Of a stretch of DNA of 64,000 nt, positions 33,966-45,254 are shown piece by piece. Position numbers and translations under genes: made by a program. The notes below the pieces were generated by a model. The model saw only the letters and a list, made by a program, of their open reading frames with translations. It did not search any database and had not been told where the DNA came from. Every line of letters begins with the position of its first letter. Within the stretch, counting starts at the first letter, position 1. This DNA is from Watersipora subatra (lineage: Eukaryota > Bryozoa > Gymnolaemata > Cheilostomatida > Watersiporidae): the NCBI RefSeq assembly GCF_963576615.1, contig NC_088714.1, positions 45,975,772 through 46,039,771 of the forward strand. Direction: 5' to 3'.

Positions 33966-34208
33966 TGTTGTATATAATTAAGAGTCATCTTCTCTCACAC
34001 TATACATTCGTTTACATTTCATAGTTATCTTACCGTATATGCTTAGCGGTTATCTTATCTTTTATATGTGTGGTTGACGCATGTGCACGGATCGTTTTCC
34101 GGCAGTTACTGAGTACACGCGCTTATATTAAATACTCGTACTTGTGTTATCACAGCAGATTCGATATTTACTAATAAAGATATATACAATAGACACACAA
34201 ATACAACA
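33966..34208 (+). repeat. 3' LTR of the young gypsy element
   Basis: 243 bp, no difference from the 5' LTR seen by eye. Confidence 0.96.
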
Positions 34209-34591
34209 ATAACCGAGATTGATTTAATTGATTCTGTTTATTAGCTATAGTTAAAAAATCTGAACAACGCTAAAGATGAGTCTGAATAGGGAAGCTAAGT
34301 AGGAGAACAACAAAACTGAGCTGAACTAGCAAGATAGCGAAATGTTGCGAAATAATAGATGCGTGTAATTATTTTATGCTAAAACTAATCTACACGTCAG
34401 AGGGACTGGTTCGGAATTCTAGGAGCGATGATTGTTAGGCCCAATTTGATTGTTCTATACTTCCAGGGATTAAACCAATTAAAACGCCGTGATTGTTATA
34501 GGAGAGCGCATTAGTTGGCTTAATTGACCAATGACACACAAGTCGATTTCATACGTCATATATTGATGATTACCAAAACACTTTTGTTTTT

Positions 34592-34730
34592 TGGTAGACC
34601 TGTGTTTGGCTGGCTATATCTCAGCTTCTGGTTGGTCAATCTCCTTGATTCTTTTTTTAGAACATCAGTCAACACCTCAAGATGAATAATAAAGCATAAT
34701 AATATTATGCTTTCTCTATTCTTTAATTTT
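34592..34730 (-). repeat. Right arm of the inverted repeat bracketing the young gypsy element
   Basis: Reverse complement of 28728-28862. No clear target duplication was found outside the pair. Confidence 0.7.
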
Positions 34731-34733
34731 ATA

Positions 34734-36450
34734 GAGAAATCTTAGGACAACACTGTCACTACCATAAAAGTCCTAAAGACCATTGGTTATGTTATCAACT
34801 AATAAGAAAATTCAGTTACTAGCAATTGCTGGTAAAATCGCAAAAATGTGTCTACACAGTCGACCATAGAAAACGCATAAATGAGTCTACTTCAGTGAAA
34901 GGAGTAAAAACGTTGGATTTGCCACTGTTTGTAATAGTAACATGTTCATTTCCTTCCGCAGCTGAGTTACTTTCTTTTTTACCAGCTACGAGTACACAGA
35001 ACTACAGCTACTTCAGAACTTGCACGAGTATTCCGAGGGTTGCGATAGGCGGTGGTGAAAAAAAAGAGAGCAGCTGGTATCGACTTACTGTCACCCTGCT
35101 TTAGCCATGACCAGCTGTACGCCGCCTGCTCAAAAGTAAGCACAAGCCAAAAACTGTTTGTTCATACACCCGACAGAAAAACAAAAAATGCTGTCTATCC
35201 GCAAGTGTTGCGTTGAACTAACATTTTGTTATTGTTATGTTTGATATGTTCTTCATGTTCTGCTATACCACATGCAGCATTTTCTAACATATTTTTCAGT
35301 ATACATGTATATATATTTTCATGCAATTGTTTTTCTTATTGTATCTCATACAAAGGCTATCATGTTGGCGCTATGTGTTATTATTGTAAGGTGCTAATGC
35401 TGTATCTGCCTTGACATCATACTGTTTGTGCTGTTATACATATAAATTTTATCGACACAACTTCATTACTGTTTGTATATACCATGTCAAAACACAGGCT
35501 ATAGACGAAAAACTGGTGAGCTATGATCAGTGTTTTAAGCATGTAGAAGTCTCCATTCAATAAATGCTGGCGATGGCACAATATTTTGTGTAATTTTTTA
35601 AAAGATGCAAAACTTTTCAATACTGCCAGTTTGAAAAACTTCAGTTTGCCTAACAATGTCAATTTCATTATCAGTTCTCTGTACACAAATAGGGCAACTC
35701 CGATTTGAGTGGTTTGAGGCTGATGCATTGTAGACTAGCTGTAAAACGTATTGCAGATTTTTATTGTTCTCCCCAACATTATTGACATATATGACTGTAT
35801 ATGTGTATGCATAGTGTGATCAGGGCAAAAAATTTCAGTAAACTGCATATTTGGAGTTGTTTTACAGAATGAAAGACAACTCTCAATAAACCTTATGCTG
35901 CCCGTGAATCTGTTCCTGTAGGCGGGTAATGCAGCTAGTAAAATATAGATGTAACAAACTTCTCTATCATGGTTTCAATGATCTCTGAGACTAACATTCA
36001 ATCTGCCCTTTAACGTTACTTACATCTTGCAGATCTGTTAATGATGTTATGGTAATGTTTAGGGATGTTAATTATGTTTTAATGATCTTATGATAATCAT
36101 CAATTTTTTCTACTGTAGAAGAAGTCTCTAATGCAGTTAACTGGTCCTACTGTGAATGAACGCAATTTTTAAAAAATGAGAATTAAAAACACCTTCAAGA
36201 CGGCAGAAAATGTCCTTAAATCTGCTCAAATTTATGCATATCGCGTTTGTAGGTCTGAGTGGCTATTTTTGACCGGAAATATGGGATATTGATTATTGAG
36301 ACACAGTTGCAGAATTTTGTTTTAGCCCACCAAGTAATATTTAAAAATTTGTTTATTTCATAACTAATTAACAGTTTTAGCTATAAGGAATAACAATTAG
36401 TTTAGTTGTCATCAGAGATAGAAATGTGATAGAAGCCAGACATTTTTCCT
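34734..36450. other. No gene or known repeat recognised
   Basis: AT-rich DNA with only short, domain-free open frames. I see no splice-linked exon series or clear repeat ends here. Confidence 0.5.
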
Positions 36451-36508
36451 ACAGCAATAATGCTAAGTTATCTTAGCATTATGCTAAGATAACTTAGCAT
36501 AATGCTGT
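36451..36508. repeat. 58-bp near-perfect palindrome
   Basis: Reads acagcaataatgctaag ... cataatgctgt; each half itself holds a smaller hairpin (atgctaag with cttagcat around ttat or ataa). It overlaps the start of a degenerate LTR. Confidence 0.9.
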
Positions 36509-37174
36509 GTTTAAGCTGGCCTAACTACTCCATTTGGCTCTGCTTGCATAGCTCAGCCTGGCTCAGCATCACGCAACTGAGGTTACTAAAAAAGGACTAG
36601 ATACAAAGGGGCAGAGCCTACTTGATGGAGACACCTATATAAACGGGTAAAAAGCAAGAAGCAAGTAGAGCATCTTTGGGCTTTTATATATGTATAAACT
36701 TTGCTGTCTTTATAACTATCTGCAAAGTCACTTAGATTATTCTTGACTACATCTGTGCAGCTTATCACGATGGGTGCGGGGTGCATAACGGAGTCTTTTA
36801 GGCACTTTTTACACTAGTGACAGTAGTAGTATCACTTGATACCTGACTCTACTCCAAAATCATTGCTTGATAAACATCCTAGCACAGTCTTAAAAGCGAC
36901 AGCGTGGAAAATACTCAGCACAAGCCAAAGCAGCTCTTTCTAAAAAACGGTAGCACAAACTTGGCAATACGACACGAAAACTGCCTGTCGTAAACGCAGT
37001 AGCCCTGTAACAAAGTAACTCTTGCCTGGAAAATATCAGCATGGGGTGAGAATAATAGCTTGTTCTGCCTTAAAATGGCAGTCTCCTAAACAAGTAACTT
37101 AAGATTGCTAGCATGACATGAGCCCATTCTGTCTTTAAACTGGCAGCTTTGTACGCTTAGGAAACTCTTGCAGG

Positions 37175-37363
37175 ATGGCAAGCAAGCATGCTCGGAGTAC
37201 TGGCACTTTTGTCAAGGCCATGGCTGAGGAGCCACTTAACCAAATAAATGCAATGGAGGCAGATGTCATTGAGAAACTTTTCCATATGGTGCAACAGTTT
37301 GCACAGAAGGTTGAGAGACTCCAAGATCAACTCAACCCTCTTAAAGAGACAACACAGGAGTGA
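37175..37363 (+). pseudogene. gag N-terminal remnant
   Basis: A 62-codon frame, MASKHARSTGTFVKAMAEEP followed by a coiled segment with MVQQFAQKVERLQDQLNPLK. A similar coiled stretch starts the minus-strand gag remains near 4430-4490. It stops early; degenerate sequence follows to about 38000. Confidence 0.5.
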
Positions 37364-37999
37364 TAGTTCACTATGTCGGAAGCAGAGTAAGGCTGATAGC
37401 TTTAACACACAGTCCTGCTAAGACTGTTACCGGTATAAAACTACTGAGTTGAGAGAGGAAGGGTTCACACAGAAGGAGCTTATCAGATATTGCCAACAAA
37501 GTCTGACTTGTAAAGGTCAAACTACACAAACACCAGCTCACTGCCTGGAAGTGCTTTGCAATTTGAAAATGGTGGGATTGACACTATGGATTGCTGGCAG
37601 ATCTCTAGGGCCCACCTAGTCAGACCTAAGACAGTTTTCAGTCAGTCACCCAGAAGTGTCTCCTGCATTAAAATTGGTAGAGTCGACCCTGGGCACCAAT
37701 AACGGCTCTGCAGAAACAACTGGGCTAGCTCCAAAACAACTCTTACTTGTAGTTTTTAATGCAATGAAGTGGCGACCAAGAGTGCCTGACAGAGCAATAA
37801 ACTAGCAAGGTTACAAGCCAATGTTCACAAATCGGCCGCAGTTATGAGGAGCAGGAAGCGGAAATTTCTGCACAACATGTGAAGTTCTCTCAGGATTTGG
37901 CTGAGCATGGTAATAAAAGCCCAGATAGCTTCTAAATTTAACTAGTAGTTCACGATTGCACCCCAGCCCTATGAGAATCTTGCTTAGGGCAGACACACA

Positions 38000-39040
38000 A
38001 TCCCTCTCACTTTGGTATGGGAAGGGCAGTGAGCCACCTCCAGCTGGCCTGGTACTGGCTCAGCCTGACAGCAACTGTCAGGAGGCTGGTCAAGAGATGT
38101 GACTTGTGACAGACCTGTAAGCATGGCAAAATCAATATGTCTGGTAGCAGGCAATGACTGTACCCCTCCCTCCTTGGCCTGGCAAATAAAGATCCATCAA
38201 TTTGCTTGGTCCGCTCCGCACCACTCCGAAGGGTGGCCAAATCGGTGCTAGTGTTCATGGACACCTCACTATGTTGTAAAATTTCCCAGCCTTGCCTAGT
38301 GCCACGGCGCCGATAGTAGCCAGTGCACTTAATCACAGGATTTTCAGTTGCTTAGAAATGCTGGAGCAACCCGATCAAGGAGCTCAATTTGAGAGCCTGC
38401 TGATGGCTGAACTCAATCAGCTCTTTCAGATCAACAAGACACAAACCATGGCACAGTGGAGTGGAACAACTGGTGGCTGAGAGATTCACTCAGGGGCCTG
38501 TTTGGGACTAGTGGTACTTGCTTTTCCTTTATTTGATGAGAGTACATGGAGAATTGCCACACTCCATGACTACAGAAAAGGCATACATGGTCATGTTAGG
38601 CCAATGGTTACAGTCGTTAGATTAATTGGAGTGGTACTTTTTGCCTACTGAATTCTTTCTGGCTCATGAGCATATGATCAAGTTACAGGACCAAATGAAA
38701 ACGGTAGATGAAACAGACAGCCACAGAAACAAATTTGACAAGAAGACAAAAAAAGGCACTTCTGCATAAACCCGGCAACTGTGTATGCTTTTTCAGTAAC
38801 CCTTAATGAGAAGCAAACATCTCGAAGTTGCAACCAAGTTCATAAAGCCATATCAGCTCAAAAAAGCCTGAGCCGACCACAGCTACTTACTGAAAAAGCA
38901 GGAACAATTTTCATTCAGAGTGAGAGCCGCCTGTGATTGTATCATGCATGCCCAAACGAGTTGGCTGAGCTCCAGCTACCCTGGAGCCTAGAAGAGGGCC
39001 AAACATGAAAGAGGGTTGACCACATTGAATGGAGAAAGCA
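38000..39040 (+). pseudogene. Integrase remnant of the decayed gypsy element
   Basis: Translations in shifting frames match the integrase of the gypsy element at 10787-17711: a zinc-site part near 38030-38150, a core with ATAPIVASALNHR and QGAQFES at 38300-38400, a segment with FFLAHEHMIKLQDQMK near 38650-38700, and the C-terminal LEPRRGPNMK-like stretch at about 38980-39010. Many stops. 39050-40780 shows no further coding match; short repeats of ggagaccagccagcttgg type occur at 40290-40430. Confidence 0.65.
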
Positions 39041-41101
39041 GCTAGTAAACTAGAAACAGCTTGGATAATTTGTTACCCAACTATGCCGTGTTTATATGCA
39101 GCACTAGCTGAAGAAAACGAAAAACAAAGAAAAGAAACCAAAAGACCAACAACTTCTCTGACTTTCTCAGTTAGTTGACCGAAGAAAAAATATAACTGAT
39201 TTTGCATGGCCCTACTGAGACTCAGCACAATTCAAGACCTAAGAGGGCTACCAGAAATCCGGACAAGATCGATGTCAGTCAGCTATAGAAAAAAGAATTA
39301 TGGCTGAGTGATACACGAAAACCTGAGGCAGAGGTAGAAGAGTGTAAACAGTCACTCTCTACAATAGCCAGCTCATTCTTCCATGAGCCAGCAATCAAGC
39401 TAGACTGTATTATGTTTCTACGTTGATTATTATCAAGCAAAATAAGTACCAAAAACTTTTATTTTTTGCAGACAACTTTGTGACAACTTTGAGAGAACTT
39501 TGTGATAACTTTACAAAAAATGAGACATCTAACCTGTAAAATAAAACAGCGACATAGAGATAGGAGCCAGACAATGGGCTGAGGCTGCTTTACAAGTGGC
39601 ACACCCAACTTAACCTCTGCCAGCCCAGATCGCCAACTTACAAAAGTCGGCGATTTGGGAACAATTCATCTAATGAAGCCTTGTCATTAGACCTTCATGA
39701 CAAACTGTCATGAAAGCAATTATATTGATACAGACACTTTTGCTACTACAGTAGTTTGCTATAAGCGCTGAGCCGGCCAAGTGACTGAATCTTCTGTTAC
39801 CAATCTGGGCACGCCCAGCCAAGGCACTGAAGTTCAAGCCACCATGGCTGCCTGCTCTACCAGCAGTCAAAGGCTGGCCAAAGATTAGCATCATTTGTTC
39901 AATCCGATACTATTCTGCACAGACAATGAAAGGAGTGGTGACCACCTTAAAAGGCATGAAAGACTAGTGTAGCATTAGCTGGTTTGCAACCAGAATTAAG
40001 AGAAGTTAGCATCATGGTGCTGCAGCATTTTGCTGAGTTTGTTTGCCCAGGTAAGTGGCAATACATTTCACATGACCAGGTGCTGCAGCCCCTAAGGAGG
40101 TGTAAAAAAACAAGGCTTTGAGCCGGTTGTCTAGTTAGTAGACTGGCTAGGAAAGAACCAGTTTCTGGCTGAACAAAGTTGGAACCTTAGGTGAAAATGA
40201 CCTAATGCCCCTTTATGCTGACGACAGAGGACTTATTTTGACAGAGTTGACAGAAGAGAGTATCTTAGAAGAAACCAGCCTATCTGGCACGGCCAACCAG
40301 CCAGTCCAGCTTGGAGACTAGCTTGTCTGACTCGGAGACCAGCCAGCTTGGCCTGGAGATCAGCTGTTCCGCCCCAAAGACCAACTCGGCTCAAAAATGA
40401 ACCAGTCTGGTCTCAAGAGTAATCAGCCAAATTGGAAGAGAAAAAAAGGAGGGAATTACATTTTCTAGCGGCAACTGCACAGCTAGGCTCAGAAGCTGAG
40501 CAGCGTCCAAGAGCTGGTTGAACAGATGGGGCACAGATTAGCCAGCGAGTCATTAGGGAAGTGTCAGAGGTGACAGGCTTGGCAGATACACAAGAATGCC
40601 AAAGGCTGGGCTTATGCCGGATAGATGATGAGGAAGCTAGCAACTAAGAAGCATGCAACCCACATCGACCAGAAAATCTTAAAAGCTGAAATTCACCGAT
40701 TAGAGCGTGAGGCTTGGCACCACCAGTTTTCTAATCAGAGTTCTGATTGGAGAATAGTGCTCCAATAGGGGTAGTAGGTAATGGGATCCAGTCAGCCTTG
40801 CGTTTGAGCCAGCCTACCGACTTGGCTCAGCTCAGCTTCATTTGGCTGGCTCAACTCGCCTGGACTCAGCCAAAATACTAACAAAAAACCAGGCACAAAG
40901 GAACAGAGGGTACCCAACAAAGACATCTATATAAGGGGACACATAGCATTTCTCCTTAAATATGTGTGAGCGTTGTTGTACTCACTACTATAAGCAAAAA
41001 CATGTATATTATTTTTGACTACAACTGTGCAACTGCGCAGTTGATTGAGATTGGTATGCTGTGTTGTAAGAGAGTTTTTCAGGCTTCTTTTAAAGTAAGA
41101 C

Positions 41102-41560
41102 TAGCTGTACTACCTGGCGTTGCTCGGGTAATAGAAGAGTCTTTGGGCAGAAAATTTATTTGTATTTAACATATAACAACATTTGCCGTTCTAACTTGTA
41201 AACTACATATCATGAGAAAATTGTTTTGTCTTATAAACAATGTGAAGTAGTGAGAGCTGCTCGCTATTATGTTATACTGCTCGCTTAGCCAGTACGTTTA
41301 ATAATGTGAGCAACAGCTTCTCGTGACGTTATGCTATGACCCGCATTGTACGCAAATCTGTTGGGTATTTCCTCACATATATTGACTTATATGTTATGTA
41401 GCAAATCGATTTCTGTGATCTAGTGGATAGCGTGTCGGTCTGATAAATGGCAGGGTCCGAGATCGAATCATTTTTGGTACGAAATCTTTAACTCAAGATT
41501 TTAAGATCTCTAACCGGAATGCGTACACACATACTTTGAGAATCCTTTAAAGTAAGATGT
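41102..41560 (+). repeat. Composite retroposon with internal tRNA-like module, copy 1
   Basis: Head actagctgtactacctggcg ttgctcgggtaatag, a variable middle, a tRNA-like part (gatctagtggatagcgtgtc, box B gagatcgaatc at 41459) and a tail tcaagattttaagatctcta. Not a true tRNA: no closed cloverleaf. Confidence 0.65.
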
Positions 41561-41827
41561 AACACTACCAGCTACAGTAATATTCAGGTTATTTATTGTT
41601 ATAGCTATTATCACTATATCTTACTATCTGTAATATTAGTCAACTTGATTGTGGTCGTAGTTTGTACTAATATGTTCTACTATATATATTAATAATCGTA
41701 TTGGTTGTCATTGTAGCTAGTGGGATGTATTAATTCAACTACTGTAATACATGTAGTCTGTTCAATTATGAATGTAGTTAGTAAGATGTGTGATCTGAAG
41801 CATGATATTGTGTGTGCAGTGCTGTCA

Positions 41828-42060
41828 GTTTACTTCTCACTCTCACTTTTACTCTCTTTCTCTCCCTATCCCTCTCTCTATTTTTCTCCCTCTCTCTCTC
41901 TCTCTCACTCACTCACTTTTACTCTCACTCTTTCTTAATCATGCATTCTCACTCACTCTTACTCTCTCAGTAAGCTCTCGATACTCTCTCGATACTTTTT
42001 CGGTACTTTTTCGGTACTCTCTTGATACTCTTTCGGTACTCTCTCGGCACTTTCTGCAGC
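41828..42060. repeat. Pyrimidine-rich simple repeats
   Basis: (CT)n/(CTCA)n runs at 41830-41965, then about seven units of a ~16-bp repeat of the tctcggtactctttc type up to 42055. 42060-42130 has short repeats of cataaggc. Confidence 0.85.
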
Positions 42061-42129
42061 ACTAACATAAGGCATACATACATAATGCATATATCCGCAC
42101 TTACATAAGGCATAAGGCTACAGCATAAG

Positions 42130-42745
42130 GCCACTAACATTGTCATTTTTCATTGAAATCATGAGTTTTCAACAACGTTAGCACATTTTCAGTAATGATT
42201 TGGAAACCCAAAAGTGCCTAATCTAGTTAGGAATGATGTACTTTTACTAGCCGGTATACAGTATTTGCATATACCTACTATTGAAACAACATCATTTAGA
42301 AAGAATCATGAAACAAACTGTCACACACGCTGAGCTGCACAGCAAACAAAGCATTTGCATGCTACTCATTTGTTTAATGCCACAAAGAGTATAAAGTTTT
42401 ATCAAACTTTCAAAGTTTCAGAATCAAACCTACCAACTTGCGAGTCTTCACTAAGATTACATAACTTGGTGAATTGTCATAGAGTAGAGTTCTAACTTAC
42501 TCATAGTGTACACAAGATAGAATTTAGTTTGCACTATATAAAAAATCAACACCATTAACCTGCTTTTAATCCATTTATATGCTCCATCATACTTACAGTT
42601 TGTTACAGCGGCTAAAAGAATGAAAATTGGTAGATGAAAGCTTGTCATGTTTAAATATTTTAAAATTTTTAGTAAAATAAAATAACTGGCATAGCTAAGC
42701 ACAATGTAAATATTCAATGTTAGACCGCAGCATAGTTTATCACAT
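42130..42745. other. No feature recognised
   Basis: Ordinary AT-rich sequence between repeats; no exon-like frame with splice sites was seen. Confidence 0.45.
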
Positions 42746-42749
42746 TATG

Positions 42750-43115
42750 AACCAAATGCCCAGCGTCACACGGGTAATAGAGTAATTACCAAATGAATTT
42801 GAGTAACTTACCTGGAAAGCTAGATCTTTACTAAAATCTTTACTAAAACAATACCTACGTTTTGGGCCTACTTAACAATCGTTACGCGTAACGGTCAACA
42901 GTACTAGTTATCATATCCAAGCAAGCGCTTTAAGCGTGAGTAGTTTAACCAATGTAATGACTATTGGCCCAATGAATCTATTGTGTTCGCATAGCTTAAA
43001 GCCTCTAGATCTGGAGGTCCGGAGATCAAATCCAGGGTCGTGCAGATTTTTCATTGCTAGATTTTAATTGCTATAACTGGACACACAGATTAACAAAAAG
43101 ACAAACACGGAGATT
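42750..43115 (+). repeat. Composite retroposon with internal tRNA-like module, copy 2
   Basis: Decayed head (cccagcgtcacacgggtaat), the middle-end block gcccaatgaatctattgtg shared with copy 3, tRNA-like part with gcatagctta and box B gagatcaaatcc (43023), then tail gctagattttaattgctata. Confidence 0.65.
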
Positions 43116-43212
43116 TTTGTATAGAGATGTTAAAGTTTGAATGGACACTTAATAACCTCTCTAATAATATCCCCATATCTATAGGTAAACATTCTTAAAA
43201 CAAAAGTAGTAT

Positions 43213-43653
43213 TGTGGAGGACCACCAGATACCCTTTACTGCTCCAAATAAAGCCAACCACTTGAGTGTAAATAAATATACTTATGTAATATGTTATTAC
43301 AGTGAATGGGATGCAACATGTATACACACAACTGTACACTTTGAGACTTACCCGTGCTCTATAGGAGCATCTGTTGGGTCATCTACCGGAGGCTCCGCCT
43401 TTTTCTTCCAGAGGCCTTTCAGTCTCCCTAAAGCCTGGCTGATCATTCTCTTGGCAAGGCTGGTCACTCCCCTTCTTAGTCCGGCAATGTGGAGTCGTCT
43501 CTCTCTCTTTTTCTCTCAGCCCAGTTGAGCCAAGCCGTCTCCTTGCCAGCTAGATAGGGCTGACTTGGCCAGGCTGCCAAGTGTCTGGTCGAGTTGTTAG
43601 TTGGTCAGCATTCCGCACAATTGGCCAGCTGAAGTTATTGCAGCTAACAGACA
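43213..43653 (-). repeat. Solo LTR of the recurrent gypsy LTR family
   Basis: Read on the minus strand, it shares gagcacgggtaag, an acac-rich stretch, tatatttatttacactc and tggttggctt...gagcagtaaa with the plus-strand insert at 9116-9588. GC-rich upstream part, AT-rich downstream part as in an LTR. Exact ends are uncertain and no target duplication was confirmed. Confidence 0.55.
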
Positions 43654-43817
43654 GGAAGAAGGTTACTCCACTTATGACAACGTATTATCCTTGCTTAATA
43701 TTTCTTTTTATAAAGTTTACATCTGTTGTTATAGGACTTACACTTCCTGTTATGCAACTCACGTTTCTTGTTGATTAAAATCACCAGATTAGTCACATGA
43801 CTCATGAGATCCATCCA

Positions 43818-43832
43818 CCCCCCCCCCCCCCC
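43818..43832. repeat. C15 homopolymer
   Basis: Fifteen C in a row; unusual in this AT-rich sequence and its length may be unreliable. Confidence 0.95.
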
Positions 43833-43907
43833 GTTCTTTATAAGGTTGTACCTGAAGCTTTTGTCAACCAGTAGACAATTATTATAGCTCAAGAACTGTA
43901 CCTCACG

Positions 43908-43939
43908 TAAGAACTCAAGCTATATAGCTTGAGTTCTTA
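43908..43939. repeat. 32-bp perfect palindrome
   Basis: taagaactcaagctat followed by its exact reverse complement, no loop. A third partial copy (tatagctcaagaac) lies just upstream at 43884. Confidence 0.95.
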
Positions 43940-44469
43940 AAGTGTGGTACAGTCAAACACAATATCTGAGTTGTTATGGACATATATAGCCTATTTGAAA
44001 CTTGCAGCATTTTAACTGATGGTTATTCATTTTTAAGTTCTTTTCAACTTTTACAAATCTTTTACAAGAATAAACATTTTTATATGGCTGTTTGTACTTC
44101 CAAACCAAAATTAACAATGATAAATATTGTTAATATACAGTGTAGTTTAATATACATGTATTATAACAAAAGATAGCATAGCGTAATATAACCCAATGTA
44201 GCACGGTGTAACGGCCAACCTGATGATGTTATGGCATGAAGTACGACTGCTCCATCAGCTGCTTTACCCTGACTAGTCCAATCACATCATACATGTAGAT
44301 AATACTCTGAGACTGCTGGCAGTAATCTACCTAATACAAATTCAATACGGTAGCCTTGCTTTAACCAACAGAAATCCTTATTAAATGATTAGATTAGACT
44401 ATCTTCTTTGATTTTGTCCGAGTTTTTTGCAGCATCATTTAAATATATAAATCTTAAAGTTTTTTGCGT

Positions 44470-44835
44470 TTTTCTGTGTGTAGTTCGGTTTGTCTAGCTA
44501 TAGTTATTGAAATTTAGGAAATAAAAATCCGTGTTGCAGAAGATTTTACTTGAGAATCTCCTTTTCGCCAGGAAAATGCTTTACCAATTAAGCTACGCGC
44601 GAGATTAATGGATTCATTGGGCGATATATGTCGCTATGTGAGTGAAAATACACTACCACTCTCCGTTACGGAGCAACATAATTTTATGCTTGATCTCATG
44701 GCTCCTATTAGTAAGCTCACTCAATTTAGCCATTGGTAATGTGCTAGGCTAATGGCAAGTGGCAAGCAACTTACATTACCTCTCACTGGTTATAAGCTGA
44801 TTTAAGTTTAAATATAATAGTGAACATGGTGTCTA
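44470..44835 (-). repeat. Composite retroposon with internal tRNA-like module, copy 3
   Basis: On the minus strand it runs collinear with copy 5 (48490-48865) for about 370 bp: cagcttataa, the gccacttgccattagcct block, aattgagtgagcttac, then the tRNA-like gcgcgtagcttaattggtaa and the tail with tttcaataactatagctaga. The best evidence that head, middle and tail form one unit. Confidence 0.75.
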
Positions 44836-45129
44836 CGAGCTTGTGTTGTCGTAGTAGTGTGCAAAGCTCTAAATTATCAACTTATCAAGTCTGTAGCTCA
44901 ATGTTTCTAACCTTGTTGGAGGTACTGAGCTAATCCAAGTCGTATGTACATTCATCAGGCCTTTCACATTTGGGAATGATATTATACTTGTGTCGAATAA
45001 AGCATGAAGCTTTTTATCAAAGGTTAAATTGAAGTACCTACTTTTATTCCGAACTACATGTAGTATGCTGACAGTCCCGCGTGCAATGAGAGATTGTCAT
45101 GTGTAATAACTGTGCATATAATGATTTGT

Positions 45130-45250
45130 CAATTTGGAAGGTGGTAGAGTGCCTGTCAGTGAAGTAGAATATTGAGTTCAATTCCTGTTTGATGTAATTA
45201 TTTTCTCTAGCATTTTTAGCGTGGCTTTGGACGGAGGGACAGACACGGCT
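45130..45250 (+). repeat. tRNA-related retroposon fragment, copy 4
   Basis: Contains ggtggtagagtgcctgtc and a box-B-like gagttcaattcc (45174), followed by a diverged tail ending gacggagggacagacac. Confidence 0.5.
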
Positions 45251-45254
45251 CATA

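Larger units (their letters stand above)
29585..34208 (+). mobile_element. Young Ty3/gypsy LTR retrotransposon
   Basis: 4,624 bp with 243-bp LTRs (29585-29827, 33966-34208) that read identical base for base, and a 5-bp target duplication ataac (29580-29584, 34209-34213). A primer-binding site follows the left LTR and a purine tract precedes the right one. gag-protease and pol lie in one frame separated by a single TAA. Identical LTRs imply very recent insertion. Confidence 0.96.
36503..41098 (+). mobile_element. Decayed Ty3/gypsy element, internally deleted
   Basis: Two diverged LTR-like blocks (about 36503-36812 and 40790-41098) share the order ggctcagc..., cayctatataa(a/g)gggg, then ttcttgactac / tttttgactac and a common end near gttttt/ctttta. 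Between them are a gag start, integrase and integrase tail, but no reverse transcriptase was recognised, so pol is probably deleted in part. 36830-37170 looks like degenerate ~70-bp tandem repeats in the leader. The related minus-strand element at 10787-17711 is of the same lineage. Confidence 0.7.

Noticed and set aside
42457..42717. 86-codon minus-strand frame
   Set aside because: Hydrophobic, AT-driven composition with no recognisable family and no flanking exons.
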